Assembly: GCF_027270735.1 (NCBI RefSeq)
Contig: NZ_JAPWIJ010000005.1
Location: 372,001-436,000 of the forward strand
Direction: 5' to 3'
DNA length: 64,000 bases
Origin: Rhodococcus ruber
Lineage (GTDB): Bacteria; Actinomycetota; Actinomycetes; Mycobacteriales; Mycobacteriaceae
How positions within the stretch are numbered: position 1 is the stretch's first letter; each line of letters starts with the position of its first letter. The notes under the pieces were generated by a model. That model made no database searches and had not been told where the DNA came from. It saw only the letters and a list, made by a program, of their open reading frames with translations. The translations under genes and the position numbers were made by a program. This document shows positions 1 to 8,446 of this stretch, one piece after another.

Positions 1-368
1 CACGCGCCGGAAGCGCCGGCGACGTCGTGACCGTCGTTCTGCCCGAGCAGCGCAAGGACACCGCAGTACTGCTGCGCAAGGCCGACATCAAGGTCACCCC
101 GATCCGCGTCACCGCCGACTCGCCTGCAGTGGCGAACCTCGTCGGCGAGCAGGCCCGCTACGTCGAGCCTGCACCGCGAGTCGAGCCGGCACCCGCCCGC
201 ACCGGTGCCCCGCGCAACAGCAATGCACGACGTGGCGGCCCGGCCCGGTCGGGTGGTCAGCCGCGCTCCGGTGGTCAGCCACGTAGCGGTGGCGGACAGC
301 CGCGTAGCGGTGGCGGCGGCCACAGCCGTCGTGCAGCAGGACCGGCCACGAGCCAGCGCAGCCGCTGA
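1..368 (+). CDS. DEAD-box RNA helicase, C-terminal end (5' truncated by window)
   Basis: Only the end of the gene is present; the reading frame is open from base 3, before the GTG at 27. The first residues read RAGSAGDVVTVVLPEQ, which matches the last conserved helicase motif (GRxGRAG...) of RhlE/DeaD-type RNA helicases, so the product probably unwinds structured RNA in the cytoplasm. After about 45 residues the chain turns into a low-complexity basic tail with several SGGQPR/SGGGQPR units. Such RGG-like tails usually give non-specific RNA binding. A strong hairpin follows the stop codon. The family is inferred from a short segment, so the subfamily cannot be assigned. Confidence 0.7.
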   Translation, partial: RAGSAGDVVTVVLPEQRKDTAVLLRKADIKVTPIRVTADSPAVANLVGEQARYVEPAPRVEPAPARTGAPRNSNARRGGPARSGGQPRSGGQPRSGGGQPRSGGGGHSRRAAGPATSQRSR

Positions 369-379
369 TTCCAGCCTGA

Positions 380-416
380 GCGCGGAAAGCCCTTCTTTTA
401 CGAGGGCTTTCCGCGC
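380..416. terminator. Bidirectional hairpin terminator
   Basis: A perfect 14-bp stem (GCGCGGAAAGCCCT, 380-393, with its complement at 403-416) has a 9-base loop. It is followed by a T-rich stretch on the plus strand. It lies between the convergent helicase and MFS genes and overlaps the MFS stop codon at 398-400, so it can serve both. Confidence 0.85.
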
Positions 417-1663
417 TTTCCTGTTCTCACGCTCACCACCGCAGCAACCGCACAGAGGCCGGCTGCACCGAACCACGCCATCGTGTATGCGCCGGTGGCG
501 TCTCGCACTACGCCTGCGACGACCGATGCGATACCGGCACCGATCTGATGTGAGGCGAACACCCAGCCGAACACCAGCGAACCTCGATCACCGAAAACCT
601 CTCGACACAGCGCAATCGTGGGCGGAACCGTTGCCACCCAATCCAATCCGTAGATCACCACGAAGATGACGATCGACGGCTGGATGGTCGCGGACAGCAA
701 CCAGGGCAGGAACAGCAGCGACACTCCACGAAATCCGTAGTACGCCGCCAGTAGGTAGCGCGGGTCGACCCGATCGGTGAGCCACCCCGATCCGATGGTC
801 CCGACGATGTCGAAGATTCCCACCACCGCCAGCAGTCCCGCTGCGGTGGTTTCGTGCATTCCGTGGTCGTGTGCGGACGGGATGAAGTGAGTTCCGATGA
901 GCCCGTTCGTCGTTGCACCACAGATCGCGAAGCCCACCACGAGAGCCCAGAACGTACGAACGCGGCTCGCATCACGCAACGCCTGTATCGCGGCCCTGGC
1001 AGGGTTCACCGTCGGGTCCGCAGCCACCGCCGTGTAGCCCTCCGGCGCTCCGTAGGGGGTCACCCCGATGTCCGCAGGCATGTTGCGCAGCCATCGCAGC
1101 ACGAACGGGACCACGATCAGCGAGCCACCCGCGATGAGGAACGACGCGGCGCGCCAACCGGACCTGTCGACGAGCTGGGCGATCAGCGGCAGGAAGATCA
1201 GCTGCCCCGTCGCGCTGCCGGCCGTCAAAATGCCCGATACGAGGCCACGACGCCGCACGAACCACCGGTTGGTCACCACCGCCGCGAAGACCAGAGCCAT
1301 CGAACCCGTGCCGAGACCGATCAAGACGCCCCAGGTCAGCACCAGCTGCCACGCCTGGGTCACGAACACACTCAGAGCACTGCCTGCTGCCACGACGACC
1401 AACGCCGTCGACGTCACCGCCCGGATTCCGAAGCGGTCCATCAGGGCCGCGGCGAACGGAGCCGTCAGCCCGAAGAGCACGAGATTGACGCCGACCGCCA
1501 GGGACAGCATCGACCGCGGCCAACCGAACTCCTCCTGCAACGGCACCATCAACACGCTCGGTGCCGCCCGGAAGCCTGCTGCACCGACGAGAGCGAGGAA
1601 TGCCACGGCCGCGACGATCCACGCCGGATGAATCCGCCTTCGGGTCCCGATCTCGGAAGTCAC
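398..1663 (-). CDS. MFS transporter (monocarboxylate-like)
   Basis: A 421-residue membrane protein with about 12 hydrophobic segments in two halves and a charged central loop (about residues 190-230), the normal architecture of the major facilitator superfamily. The motif region around DRFGIRAV after the second membrane segment fits the conserved cytoplasmic loop. General appearance resembles the OFA/monocarboxylate porters, but no substrate can be read from the sequence. It starts at a GTG and is divergent from the ECF transporter gene, with only 40 bases between the two start codons, so the promoters must overlap. It ends inside a hairpin terminator. Confidence 0.8.
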   Translation of the reverse strand: MTSEIGTRRRIHPAWIVAAVAFLALVGAAGFRAAPSVLMVPLQEEFGWPRSMLSLAVGVNLVLFGLTAPFAAALMDRFGIRAVTSTALVVVAAGSALSVFVTQAWQLVLTWGVLIGLGTGSMALVFAAVVTNRWFVRRRGLVSGILTAGSATGQLIFLPLIAQLVDRSGWRAASFLIAGGSLIVVPFVLRWLRNMPADIGVTPYGAPEGYTAVAADPTVNPARAAIQALRDASRVRTFWALVVGFAICGATTNGLIGTHFIPSAHDHGMHETTAAGLLAVVGIFDIVGTIGSGWLTDRVDPRYLLAAYYGFRGVSLLFLPWLLSATIQPSIVIFVVIYGLDWVATVPPTIALCREVFGDRGSLVFGWVFASHQIGAGIASVVAGVVRDATGAYTMAWFGAAGLCAVAAVVSVRTGKRGKPS

Positions 1664-1703
1664 GCCAGACAGTCTGCCTCAGTCGAGCTGGCACACTGGA
1701 GCG

Positions 1704-3737
1704 GTGACCGTCAGTTCTCCTCGCACTCCGAAGTCAGGGCCCCTCGGCCCTCAGGAATTGGCGACCGCCGCGGTCATGAGCAGCTTCACCGTCGCGTTGA
1801 CGGTGATCGGCGTGCTCGTGCCCATGGCAACAATTCTTCAGGTCGTCGCGGCCATTCCCATGTCGGTAGTCGCACTCCGGTATCGGACGCGCGCGCTTGT
1901 CACCGCAGCGGTGGCAGGCACCCTCGTCGGATTCGTCGCTGCCGGTACCCAGACGGCACTCACCGTGGCCAGCGCCGCGTTGTTGGGCGGCCTGGTCGGG
2001 CGGGCGAAGCGCAAGAAGCAAGGACTGTTCGGCGTGCTGCTCACCTCGATGGTCGTTGGGCCGGCGCTCGGAGCCCTGACGGTGTTGTTGCTCCTGATCC
2101 TCGTTCCGCTGCGCACGTTGTTCCTCGATACCCTCCGCAACACCCTGGAGGGAGTGTCCAGGTTGCTCGAGCGTGCGTCGGCCTTGCAGGGTGCCGCCGA
2201 TGTACTCCGCAGCAGCTCCACCGCGGTGCTCGACAACTGGTGGTGGTGGGTCGGCGGTTCCATCGCGTTCGGGATCGTCACCGGAACGCTGTTCGCCTGG
2301 CTGATCCTCACCGCCATCCTCGACCGTCTCTCCACCATCCCCACCCCCGAGGCTCTCGTCTCGAGCACCGATGACGAGGAGATCGGGCCGTTGCCGGTCA
2401 CCCTCACCTCGGTCGGATATCGGTACCCGGGAAGCACTACAGCTGCGTTGACCGGAGTCGACCTGCGCATCGAACGGGGCGAATTCGTTGCGATCGTCGG
2501 TCACAACGGCTCCGGAAAATCGACCCTGACGAGGATCCTCGCCGGCCTTGAACCATCGGACGGCACCGTGAACAGGCCCGGCGCAACCGGCCTCGGCCGA
2601 TACGGTGGCACCGCCATGGTCCTGCAGCGACCCGAGAGCCAGATCCTGGGCACCCGCGTCGCCGACGACGTGGTGTGGGGACTGCCGCCCGGCGACTCCC
2701 GTCCCGACGTCGACGCCTTGCTCGACGAGGTGGGCCTCGGCGGCATGGGTTCCCGCGACACCGCATCGCTGTCCGGCGGCGAGATGCAGCGCCTGGCCGT
2801 GGCCGCGGCACTGGCTCGCCGTCCTGCCCTGCTCATTGCCGATGAAGCAACCGCCATGATCGACGCTGCCGGGCGCGAGCATCTGGTCTCGCTCCTCGCC
2901 GAACTACCTCGTAGACATGGCATGTCGGTCGTGCTCGTCACCCACCATGTCTCGGAAACGGTTGCCGCTGATCGCGTCGTGCATCTGCACGAGGGGTATC
3001 AGGTACGGCACGACTCATCGTGGATGCAACCGAATACCGCAAATTCTGCTGTACTGCACGACAATTCGAGCCAACGCCTGCTCGAAGTAGCCGATGTTCG
3101 GCACACCTACAACCGTCGCACTCCCTGGGCGCAGACCGCACTGAACGGGATCGACATCACCGTCAAGCGTGGTGAAGGGGTCCTCGTTCTCGGCGGAAAC
3201 GGCTCGGGCAAGTCGACTTTGGCGTGGATCATGGCCGGACTCACCGGCCCGACGAAGGGCACCGCGCAGCTCGACGGCAAGGCCATGACCACGCGGGTGG
3301 GCGACGTCGGACTGGCGTTTCAACATTCCCGCCTGCAGTTGCAGCGTCGCACCGTCTCCGAGGACATCGCCGCGGCAGCCGGGCCCGAAACAGGTTCTGC
3401 CACAGTCTCGGCCGCCATGGATGCGGTCGGTCTCGACAGGTCCCTGGCTGCCCGCGAGATCGATTCGCTCAGCGGTGGTCAGATGCGACGCGTCGTGCTG
3501 GCCGGGCTCATCGCGCGTCGGCCTCGCGTGCTGGTTCTCGACGAGCCTCTGGCCGGCCTCGACCCACCCGGCCGTGACGACATCATCGGTGTTCTCGCCG
3601 GACTGCGTGAACGCGGCGTCGCGATCGTCGTGATCTCACACGATGTGGACGGCATGGACACCGTCTGCAGCCGCACGATCACGATGGCCGACGGCCACAT
3701 CGTCTCCGATTCGATCCTGGGGAGTGTGCCCTCGTGA
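1704..3737 (+). CDS. ECF-type transporter: membrane domain fused to two ABC ATPases
   Basis: A 677-residue fusion. Residues about 20-205 form five or six membrane segments, in the place of an S-like or membrane component. Two ATPase domains follow. The first has Walker A GHNGSGKS near 266-273, Q-loop near 308, LSGGE at 356 and Walker B LLIADE near 376. The second has GGNGSGKS near 497, LSGGQ at 589 and VLVLDEP near 609. The downstream EcfT gene overlaps the stop codon (GTGA), so both are made together and should form one energy-coupling-factor importer for a vitamin, metal or similar micronutrient. The layout resembles M. tuberculosis Rv2326c/Rv2325c. Substrate unknown. Confidence 0.85.
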   Translation: MTVSSPRTPKSGPLGPQELATAAVMSSFTVALTVIGVLVPMATILQVVAAIPMSVVALRYRTRALVTAAVAGTLVGFVAAGTQTALTVASAALLGGLVGRAKRKKQGLFGVLLTSMVVGPALGALTVLLLLILVPLRTLFLDTLRNTLEGVSRLLERASALQGAADVLRSSSTAVLDNWWWWVGGSIAFGIVTGTLFAWLILTAILDRLSTIPTPEALVSSTDDEEIGPLPVTLTSVGYRYPGSTTAALTGVDLRIERGEFVAIVGHNGSGKSTLTRILAGLEPSDGTVNRPGATGLGRYGGTAMVLQRPESQILGTRVADDVVWGLPPGDSRPDVDALLDEVGLGGMGSRDTASLSGGEMQRLAVAAALARRPALLIADEATAMIDAAGREHLVSLLAELPRRHGMSVVLVTHHVSETVAADRVVHLHEGYQVRHDSSWMQPNTANSAVLHDNSSQRLLEVADVRHTYNRRTPWAQTALNGIDITVKRGEGVLVLGGNGSGKSTLAWIMAGLTGPTKGTAQLDGKAMTTRVGDVGLAFQHSRLQLQRRTVSEDIAAAAGPETGSATVSAAMDAVGLDRSLAAREIDSLSGGQMRRVVLAGLIARRPRVLVLDEPLAGLDPPGRDDIIGVLAGLRERGVAIVVISHDVDGMDTVCSRTITMADGHIVSDSILGSVPS

Positions 3738-4465
3738 CCACTGTCGTCCTGCGTCAAGTCCCCCGGCTCTCGCCGATCCATCGGCTGTGGGCCGGCACCA
3801 AACTCGTCGTCGTCCTGCTCCTGAGCGTCACTCTCGTGGTGGCACCGACGTGGCCCGCGCTCGGAATCGTGTTCGGACTGTTGGTGATCGCCGCGGTCAT
3901 TGCGCATGTTCCGATCACGGCGCTGCCGCGTCCACCGTGGTGGATCTGGGCATTGTTCGGCGTCGGAGCCTTGATCAATCTGCCGATCGGCGGCGCAGCC
4001 GTGCTGGTGTACCTGCGTGCGACGCTCTTCGTCTTCGTGCTGCTCGGTGCATCGATGATGATCGGCTGGACCACCTCGATGAGTGACATAGCCCCGGCCG
4101 TGTCGAAACTCGGCGCTCCGCTGAAGAAGCTGAAATTGCCGGTCGACGAGTGGGCGATCGCCGTGGCGTTGAGCCTGCGATCGCTACCGCTGTTGATCGA
4201 AGAGATGCGCACCCTCAACGCGGCCCGACGCCTTCGCCCCAAGCCCGTCGTCAACAGCGCCTCGGACAATTCGCTGGTCGACATCGTCACGACGGTCATG
4301 TCGGTGGCCATCCGACGGGCCGACGAGATGGGTACGGCCATCACTGCTCGCGGCGGCACCGGAATGATCACCGCCACCGACTCTCGCTTCAAGGCCTCGG
4401 ACGCGGTGACTCTGGCCGTGGTGACGGTGGCCTGCGCCGCGGCGATCGCGATCAGCTTCCTGTGA
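3734..4465 (+). CDS. ecfT: ECF transporter transmembrane coupling protein EcfT
   Basis: A 243-residue CbiQ/EcfT-family protein with about five membrane segments and the cytoplasmic coupling region containing RSLPLLIEEMRTLNAARRLR, which fits the Ala-Arg helices that contact the ATPases. EcfT links substrate capture to ATP hydrolysis in energy-coupling-factor importers. The GTG start overlaps the TGA of the fused ATPase gene by four bases, indicating translational coupling. It ends only 7 bases from the convergent gene at 4473; I see no hairpin there. Confidence 0.85.
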   Translation: MTTVVLRQVPRLSPIHRLWAGTKLVVVLLLSVTLVVAPTWPALGIVFGLLVIAAVIAHVPITALPRPPWWIWALFGVGALINLPIGGAAVLVYLRATLFVFVLLGASMMIGWTTSMSDIAPAVSKLGAPLKKLKLPVDEWAIAVALSLRSLPLLIEEMRTLNAARRLRPKPVVNSASDNSLVDIVTTVMSVAIRRADEMGTAITARGGTGMITATDSRFKASDAVTLAVVTVACAAAIAISFL

Positions 4466-4472
4466 GGCTGGA

Positions 4473-6125
4473 CTACTCGCCCGCGAGGCGCTCGGTGCGC
4501 GAGTTCAGTGCCTTGACGAACACATCGGGGATGTCGCGCGGATCCTCGGCCACGTAGCTCGTTCCACCTGTGACCGCTGAGATCTGCTGCAGCGCAACCG
4601 GATCTGCATCACTGGTGACGCCGACGGTAACGATGACGATGGGCCGCACCGGATCTTGTTCCTTCTGCAGCGCTGCCAGCAACTGATCCAGCGTGATACT
4701 GCCGTCGTCTTCGTTGGCTCCGTCGGTCAGGATGATGACGCTGTTGACGTAGTTCGGGTCGTAGCCCTCCTTGACCCGGCGGAATGCGGCCAGAGTGGTG
4801 TCGTACAGCCCGGTTCCGCCCCCGACCAGAGCAGGTAGACCACGAATGGCGTCGAGGATCGCCTGGCGTTGTGGCTTGCCGCCGAACGTGTTGCTCACCG
4901 GACCGAGCGGTACCAGTTCTCGATAGTCCTGTTTTCCACCGCCGAGCCCGATGGAGAAAGCCCACAGACCCATCTGAGTCTGGTCACTGAAGAGATCGTT
5001 GGCACCGACCGATGCATCGACGGTCAGCGCGATGCGAGTCGAGTCACCCGATTTCGCGGCCATCGAACCCGACACGTCCTCGACCACGAGGGTGCGGAGC
5101 GGCAGTGCGAGCACGGCCCAATCTCTCAACGTCGTCTCGATGGACAGGGGGTTCTTGATCTCCAGCGAAGCAACGGACCCGACGCCCTTGCCGCCGGGCA
5201 ACGGAGTTCCACTCGAGGTTCGGAAGCCGGCCGCGACCAAGGTATCGGTAGCCGACTGGGTGGCCAGGACCGACGCCAGTGCCGCTCCGGCCTCCTTGAC
5301 GCGGTCGTAGTCGGGCCCGGCCGGAGCGGTCACCGCCAACGGATAATTGAGGAAGTAACTGCCGGTCGGCGGAACCGACTCGGTGAGCTCCGAGCCCGGG
5401 TTGTCCGCCTCGTAGGCAAGCAGCGCCTGTTCGGTGGCCACACTGGTACCTCCCTCGGCGGCCACCTCGGCGACGAGATCGGGGGTGTCGTGTGGGACGT
5501 CGGCAATCCGTCCGAAGTCCTGCGCCATGGGCACCAGCGCTGCGGACACGGCCTTGGCATCCGAGATCGCGACCTCGGATTCGGCGAGCGCGCCGAGAAT
5601 TGCTGCGTTCGACGCACTGCTGGTCAATGGATCGCCGATGCGTTGCCCGGGAAGTTGCAACACGCTGAGCCAGGTCTCGGTCACGGGCTCTGCATCGGAC
5701 TTCGAGACCAGAACGGGGAGCGTGTTCGCCACGGACGTCTTGGCCAGCTCGGGCAGGGCACCGGTAGAGCGCAGGGTCTTGAGCAGCCACAGCGTCGAAT
5801 CCGGGATCCACAGATCCGGACGGTTCTCGGTGCCCGCGATTTCCGTCGCAGTGTCGGTGGGACGCTCGGAGCGGATGTCGAAGTTCACGCACCCACGATC
5901 GAACTCGCCTGCCTGGGAGACGATCTGCTGCACCGGCTCAGCGATGGAGGCGTCCACCGCGAGCGAGACGGTGTCGAGGGAATCGCAGGAATTCGCACCG
6001 GACGCACGGACGGCCTGGACGCCGAACCAACCGCCCGCCGCCACCACGACTACCGCAAGCGCAGCTGCGCCCCAGGTCAAGACAGGACTGAACCTGCGAC
6101 TGCTGCCGCTGTGACGTCCCGACAT
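4473..6125 (-). CDS. Membrane-anchored solute-binding/VWA-domain protein (copy 1)
   Basis: A 550-residue protein with a short basic N-terminus, one hydrophobic segment (about residues 18-38) and no lipobox cysteine, so it is probably anchored with its bulk outside. Residues about 45-320 look like a periplasmic-type solute-binding domain (DLWIPDSTLWL and PPTGSYFLNYPLAV), with cysteines at 47 and 79. Residues about 340-550 form a von Willebrand A domain with a full MIDAS-like set: DVSGS at 350-354, GGTGLYDTT and ILTDGANED. The combination is common in actinobacteria but has no established function; adhesion or assembly of a surface complex is plausible. It is the downstream member of a tandem pair with the gene at 6227. 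Confidence 0.75.
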   Translation of the reverse strand: MSGRHSGSSRRFSPVLTWGAAALAVVVVAAGGWFGVQAVRASGANSCDSLDTVSLAVDASIAEPVQQIVSQAGEFDRGCVNFDIRSERPTDTATEIAGTENRPDLWIPDSTLWLLKTLRSTGALPELAKTSVANTLPVLVSKSDAEPVTETWLSVLQLPGQRIGDPLTSSASNAAILGALAESEVAISDAKAVSAALVPMAQDFGRIADVPHDTPDLVAEVAAEGGTSVATEQALLAYEADNPGSELTESVPPTGSYFLNYPLAVTAPAGPDYDRVKEAGAALASVLATQSATDTLVAAGFRTSSGTPLPGGKGVGSVASLEIKNPLSIETTLRDWAVLALPLRTLVVEDVSGSMAAKSGDSTRIALTVDASVGANDLFSDQTQMGLWAFSIGLGGGKQDYRELVPLGPVSNTFGGKPQRQAILDAIRGLPALVGGGTGLYDTTLAAFRRVKEGYDPNYVNSVIILTDGANEDDGSITLDQLLAALQKEQDPVRPIVIVTVGVTSDADPVALQQISAVTGGTSYVAEDPRDIPDVFVKALNSRTERLAGE

Positions 6126-6226
6126 CGACTTCGCCCCCTACTACTCCCCCGACACCCGTGTTCCGGGACTGCTTCGCGCTGCCCGAAGTGACGGAGAGCA
6201 CGCGGCGCACAGCATAGCCGCTCCCG

Positions 6227-7858
6227 TCACCGACCGGAACGGCTCCTCAGCGCATTGACGAACACATTCGGGATTTCGGCCGGATTTCGTGCGACGAAGC
6301 TCGTACCGCCGGTGGCAGCGGAAATTTGCTGCAGCACACCGGCATCAGCGTCATCGGTGATGCCGATGGTGACGATGACGACCGGTCTGGACGGGTCCTG
6401 CTCTGAACGCAAAGTCGACAACAGCTCGTCGAGCGAGATGCTGTCGGGGTCCTCGTTGGTGCCGTCGGTGAGAATGATGACGCTGTTGACCGCGTTGGGG
6501 TCGTAACCCTCCTGCACGGTGCGGAACGCGGCCAACGTGGTGTCGTACAAGCCGGTACCGCCCCCGACCAGCGTCGGAAGGGTTCGAGTCTGTTGCAGCA
6601 GTACCTCGCGCTGAGTGGTGTTGCCGACCTTCTCGTCCATGCGCCGGATCGGTGCCAGCTCCTTGTAATCCTGACTGCCGCCGCCCAGTCCGATCGAAAA
6701 TGCCCACAACCCCATCGACGCGTTGTCGGGGAACAGGCGATTGCCGGTCTCGCTGGCCTGCACCGTCATGGCGATGCGCGTATTCGCACCCGCGCTGTAG
6801 TTCATCGATCCGGAGACGTCTTCCATCACCAATGCTCGCGAGGGAAGCGCCAACACCTGGTACTGCTGCAGCGTCGACTCGGCGGCCTGCTGATCGGCAA
6901 TCGTCAGGGGCGTCACCTCCCCGATCCCACGATCGGAATCCAGCACTGCATCGTCTGCTCCGCGGAATCCGGCCTCGGACAACGCCTGTTGGCCTTGCTC
7001 GGATTCGATGGCCGCCGACAGAGCCGTTCCGACGGACTTTGCGGCCTCGTGCCGTTCGTCTGCAGGCTCGGTCACGGCCAACGGGAAGTTCAGGAAGATG
7101 CTGCCCGTCGGCGGTACCGTCGCGCCGAGGTCTCCGTCGTTGTCGACCTGGTATTGCAAGAAGGTCTGCTCGGAGACCACTGCGACGCCGCCGTCGGCGA
7201 CCACGTCGTCCAGACGTGTTGTCGGATCGGCCTCACCGCGGGTGGCGGCCTGAGCCTGGGCGATGGGAACGAGAGCCGCCCCGACCGAGTCGAGTGCCTT
7301 CTCGTCCGATCCGGCCTCGGCCACCGCACCCAGGATCGCCGCGTCGGAGATGGTGTTGGTCAACGGATTCCCGATGCGCAGGCCTTCGAGCTTCAGGGCA
7401 GTGAGCCAGGTATCGAAGAACGGCACCTCGTCCTTGCGTGTTGCGAGCACAGCTGGGGTACTGGCCACCGACTGACTCGCGAGGTCGATCAGCGACGCGG
7501 TGGACCGGACCGTCTTGCCGACCCACAGTGACGAATCCGGAATCCAGAGAGAGGGAACATCGGCACCCTTGGCCACTGCAGCCGACACCTGACCCGACTC
7601 GCTCGCGGTCACCTCGATCCGAGCGCAATCCAGATCCTCCGCGGACGTGCCGTCGACGATCTTCTGCAGCACCGGCGCGATCGCGGGGTCCGCGGCCAGC
7701 GAGTAGGACGCGGGGTCGCCGCATTCGGAACCGAAGGCCTTCTGTGCAACGACCACGCCGCCAGCGATCACGACGAGGAGCGCGACGGCAATGATGCCGT
7801 ACTTCACCACTCCTCTACTGCTCGTCGTGGACGACGAAGCACTGTGCCTACCGGGCAT
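6227..7858 (-). CDS. Membrane-anchored solute-binding/VWA-domain protein (copy 2)
   Basis: A 543-residue paralogue of the neighbouring gene with the same architecture: basic N-terminus, one membrane segment (about 18-40), solute-binding-like region with the shared DxPSLWIPDSSLWVGKT and PPTGSIFLNFPLAV stretches, then a VWA domain carrying EDVSGSM, GGTGLYDTT and ILTDGTNED. The two copies differ most in the solute-binding half, so they may bind different ligands or surface partners while the VWA half is kept. The genes are separated by 101 bases with no obvious terminator and probably form one transcript. Function is not established. Confidence 0.75.
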   Translation of the reverse strand: MPGRHSASSSTTSSRGVVKYGIIAVALLVVIAGGVVVAQKAFGSECGDPASYSLAADPAIAPVLQKIVDGTSAEDLDCARIEVTASESGQVSAAVAKGADVPSLWIPDSSLWVGKTVRSTASLIDLASQSVASTPAVLATRKDEVPFFDTWLTALKLEGLRIGNPLTNTISDAAILGAVAEAGSDEKALDSVGAALVPIAQAQAATRGEADPTTRLDDVVADGGVAVVSEQTFLQYQVDNDGDLGATVPPTGSIFLNFPLAVTEPADERHEAAKSVGTALSAAIESEQGQQALSEAGFRGADDAVLDSDRGIGEVTPLTIADQQAAESTLQQYQVLALPSRALVMEDVSGSMNYSAGANTRIAMTVQASETGNRLFPDNASMGLWAFSIGLGGGSQDYKELAPIRRMDEKVGNTTQREVLLQQTRTLPTLVGGGTGLYDTTLAAFRTVQEGYDPNAVNSVIILTDGTNEDPDSISLDELLSTLRSEQDPSRPVVIVTIGITDDADAGVLQQISAATGGTSFVARNPAEIPNVFVNALRSRSGR

Positions 7859-7930
7859 GACATGACCTCTCCGTAGCGAGCGAGAGGGAGAAGATCACCC
7901 GCCCCGCCGTTCGGTTCGCCAGATACTACG

Positions 7931-8362
7931 TCAGGCGTAGATCTTCACGAACGTCTTCAACGAGTTCTCGATGTCGCCCTTGAGTGCACGGGCCACGCCG
8001 GAACCGATCGGACCGAACAGCGGTGCACCACCCAGGTTGATGTCGATGGTGATCTCGGAACCGTCGCCCTTGGATTTCACGGACATGTTCAGACCGATCT
8101 TGACTCCGCCCTTGCCGTTGCCCTTGAGCTCGAGCTTCTTGGGCGGATCGTAGGACTCGATCTTCCAGGACACCCGGTTGCGCATGCCTTTCACGCTGGC
8201 GATGGAGTCCAGAGTGGTGCCGACGGCCAACTGCTCGGGCAGCTCACCGCGCCACGCTTCGTGGATGGAGAGCCACTGCTCGTAACCGGACAGATCGGAC
8301 GCATGCGCCCACGTCTGCTCGGGGGTCAGCGGGACGTCGAGGGAAACCTTCAGCTTGGCCAC
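7931..8362 (-). CDS. SRPBCC protein resembling Rv0910 (toxin-like)
   Basis: A 143-residue soluble protein with the START/polyketide-cyclase-like fold pattern: N-terminal strand KVSLDVPLTPEQTW, HASDLSGYEQWL, then the basic hairpin VKGMRNRVSWKIESYDPP and a C-terminal amphipathic helix. Length and wording closely match M. tuberculosis Rv0910, which was reported as the toxin of the Rv0909-Rv0910 pair; other SRPBCC proteins bind hydrophobic ligands. Here the Rv0909-like gene is about 9 kb away at 17582. The start codon is GTG without a visible Shine-Dalgarno sequence. A TACCAT element ends 7 bases before it, so the message may be leaderless. Confidence 0.75.
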   Translation of the reverse strand: MAKLKVSLDVPLTPEQTWAHASDLSGYEQWLSIHEAWRGELPEQLAVGTTLDSIASVKGMRNRVSWKIESYDPPKKLELKGNGKGGVKIGLNMSVKSKGDGSEITIDINLGGAPLFGPIGSGVARALKGDIENSLKTFVKIYA

Positions 8363-8384
8363 AGCAGGGATGGTAACCGCTGCG

Positions 8385-8428
8385 CGAGAAGTGCCCGTGT
8401 GAGGCCTTGCTCACACGGGCACTTCTCG
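8385..8428 (-). terminator. Long perfect hairpin downstream of actP
   Basis: A 19-bp perfect stem (arms 8385-8403 and 8410-8428; core GAAGTGCCCGTGTGAG) with a 6-base loop. It lies 18 bases beyond the actP stop codon and 22 bases before the start codon of the SRPBCC gene. No T-tract follows on either strand, so it is a terminator of the T-less type or an mRNA-stabilising structure that separates the two units. Confidence 0.65.
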
Positions 8429-8446
8429 ATCACATCTGCGGGTGTA

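Noticed and set aside
240-335. Tandem repeats in the helicase tail as a possible CRISPR-like or VNTR element
   Set aside because: The repeats encode SGGQPR-type units in frame and are part of the protein tail; spacing is irregular and no spacers exist.
854-2374. Long plus-strand open frame of 506 codons
   Set aside because: It spans the antisense of the MFS gene and another frame of the ECF gene; the translation is Arg/His-rich low-complexity, typical of high-GC shadow frames.
4869-6191. Plus-strand open frame of 440 codons
   Set aside because: Antisense to the VWA gene at 4473, which has clear domains; no start signal or family.
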